41,180 nucleotides of DNA from an uncultured Lachnospiraceae bacterium (lineage in GTDB: Bacteria; Bacillota; Clostridia; Lachnospirales; Lachnospiraceae): positions 1 through 41,180 of the forward strand of contig CANQOK010000016.1 of NCBI GenBank assembly GCA_947625465.1. Reading direction: 5' to 3'. A model generated the notes under the pieces. The model worked only from the letters and a program-made list of their open reading frames with translations. It was not told the DNA's origin and searched no databases. Of this stretch, positions 41,090 to 41,180 are shown in pieces. The first letter of the stretch is position 1, and every line of letters begins with the position of its first letter. The position numbers were made by a program, and so were the translations under genes.

Positions 41090-41180
41090 TACCTCCATTC
41101 CGGAGCGTTTACGCGAAGGAAGCACGGTAAACCAAGTTTACCGAACGAGAAATTCGCGAAGGCGATTTCTCGTCTGCCAT
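41090..41180 (-). repeat. 91-bp repeat, copy upstream of adk
   Basis: Second copy of 40268-40358, with G instead of A at one position. It supplies GGAGGTA before the adk ATG and reaches the end of the window, so the repeated unit may continue further. Confidence 0.85.

Overview
The window looks like a chromosome segment from a gut-type Lachnospiraceae (Clostridia). The reasons are the Firmicutes gene order adk-map-KOW-infA-rpmJ-rpsM-rpsK-rpsD-rpoA-rplQ-ecfA1-ecfA2-ecfT-truA-rplM-rpsI, AGGAGG-type ribosome binding sites, an enlarged L17, arabinan-degrading enzymes and sigma-A promoters of TTGACA-17-TATAAT type. Nearly all genes lie on the minus strand, so transcription runs from high to low coordinates. 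Genus is not resolved.

Region 1 (1-16150) is ordinary accessory chromosome. It holds a peroxidase/MarR/radical-SAM operon with an inverted repeat in its promoter, a class III-like Fic enzyme with a small partner ORF, and a heterodimeric ABC exporter. Next to the exporter is an AgrC/LytTR-type two-component system, and the exporter promoter carries two 9-bp direct repeats 12 bp apart that fit LytTR binding sites. Then come a GH51 arabinofuranosidase and a GH43 lipoprotein arabinanase separated by two small paralogous HTH regulators with palindromic operators, followed by a MATE exporter and a PduL-like phosphotransacylase.

Region 2 (about 16233-30452) is an AT-rich island between rpsI and the pduL side, bounded by a 15-bp direct repeat. 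Its core is a tightly packed four-gene cassette: a beta-class DNA methyltransferase, a 916-residue protein with an N-terminal PD-(D/E)XK motif fused to an N6-adenine methylase and a putative target-recognition region, a 618-residue all-helical protein, and a 533-residue protein with a restriction-endonuclease-like N-terminus. The single promoter has a LexA-type SOS box between its -35 and -10 boxes. I do not recognise this gene combination as a described defence system, and it is the main candidate for something new. Beside it are a MobV relaxase shortened by one in-frame TGA, a candidate oriT with two large hairpins, and an IS3-family element. That IS is split at its catalytic HSD codons by a recombinase-in-trio (RIT) element with 65-bp terminal repeats. 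The island has no evident integrase of its own and looks like a mobilizable element that is decaying.

Region 3 (30549-41180) is the end of the ribosomal protein/RNA polymerase alpha supercluster plus the shared module of an ECF vitamin transporter. Notable non-coding features are a strong promoter and possible L13 leader before rplM, a structured 250-bp gap before rpsM, and a 91-bp repeat present almost identically before both map and adk, where it supplies each gene's Shine-Dalgarno sequence.
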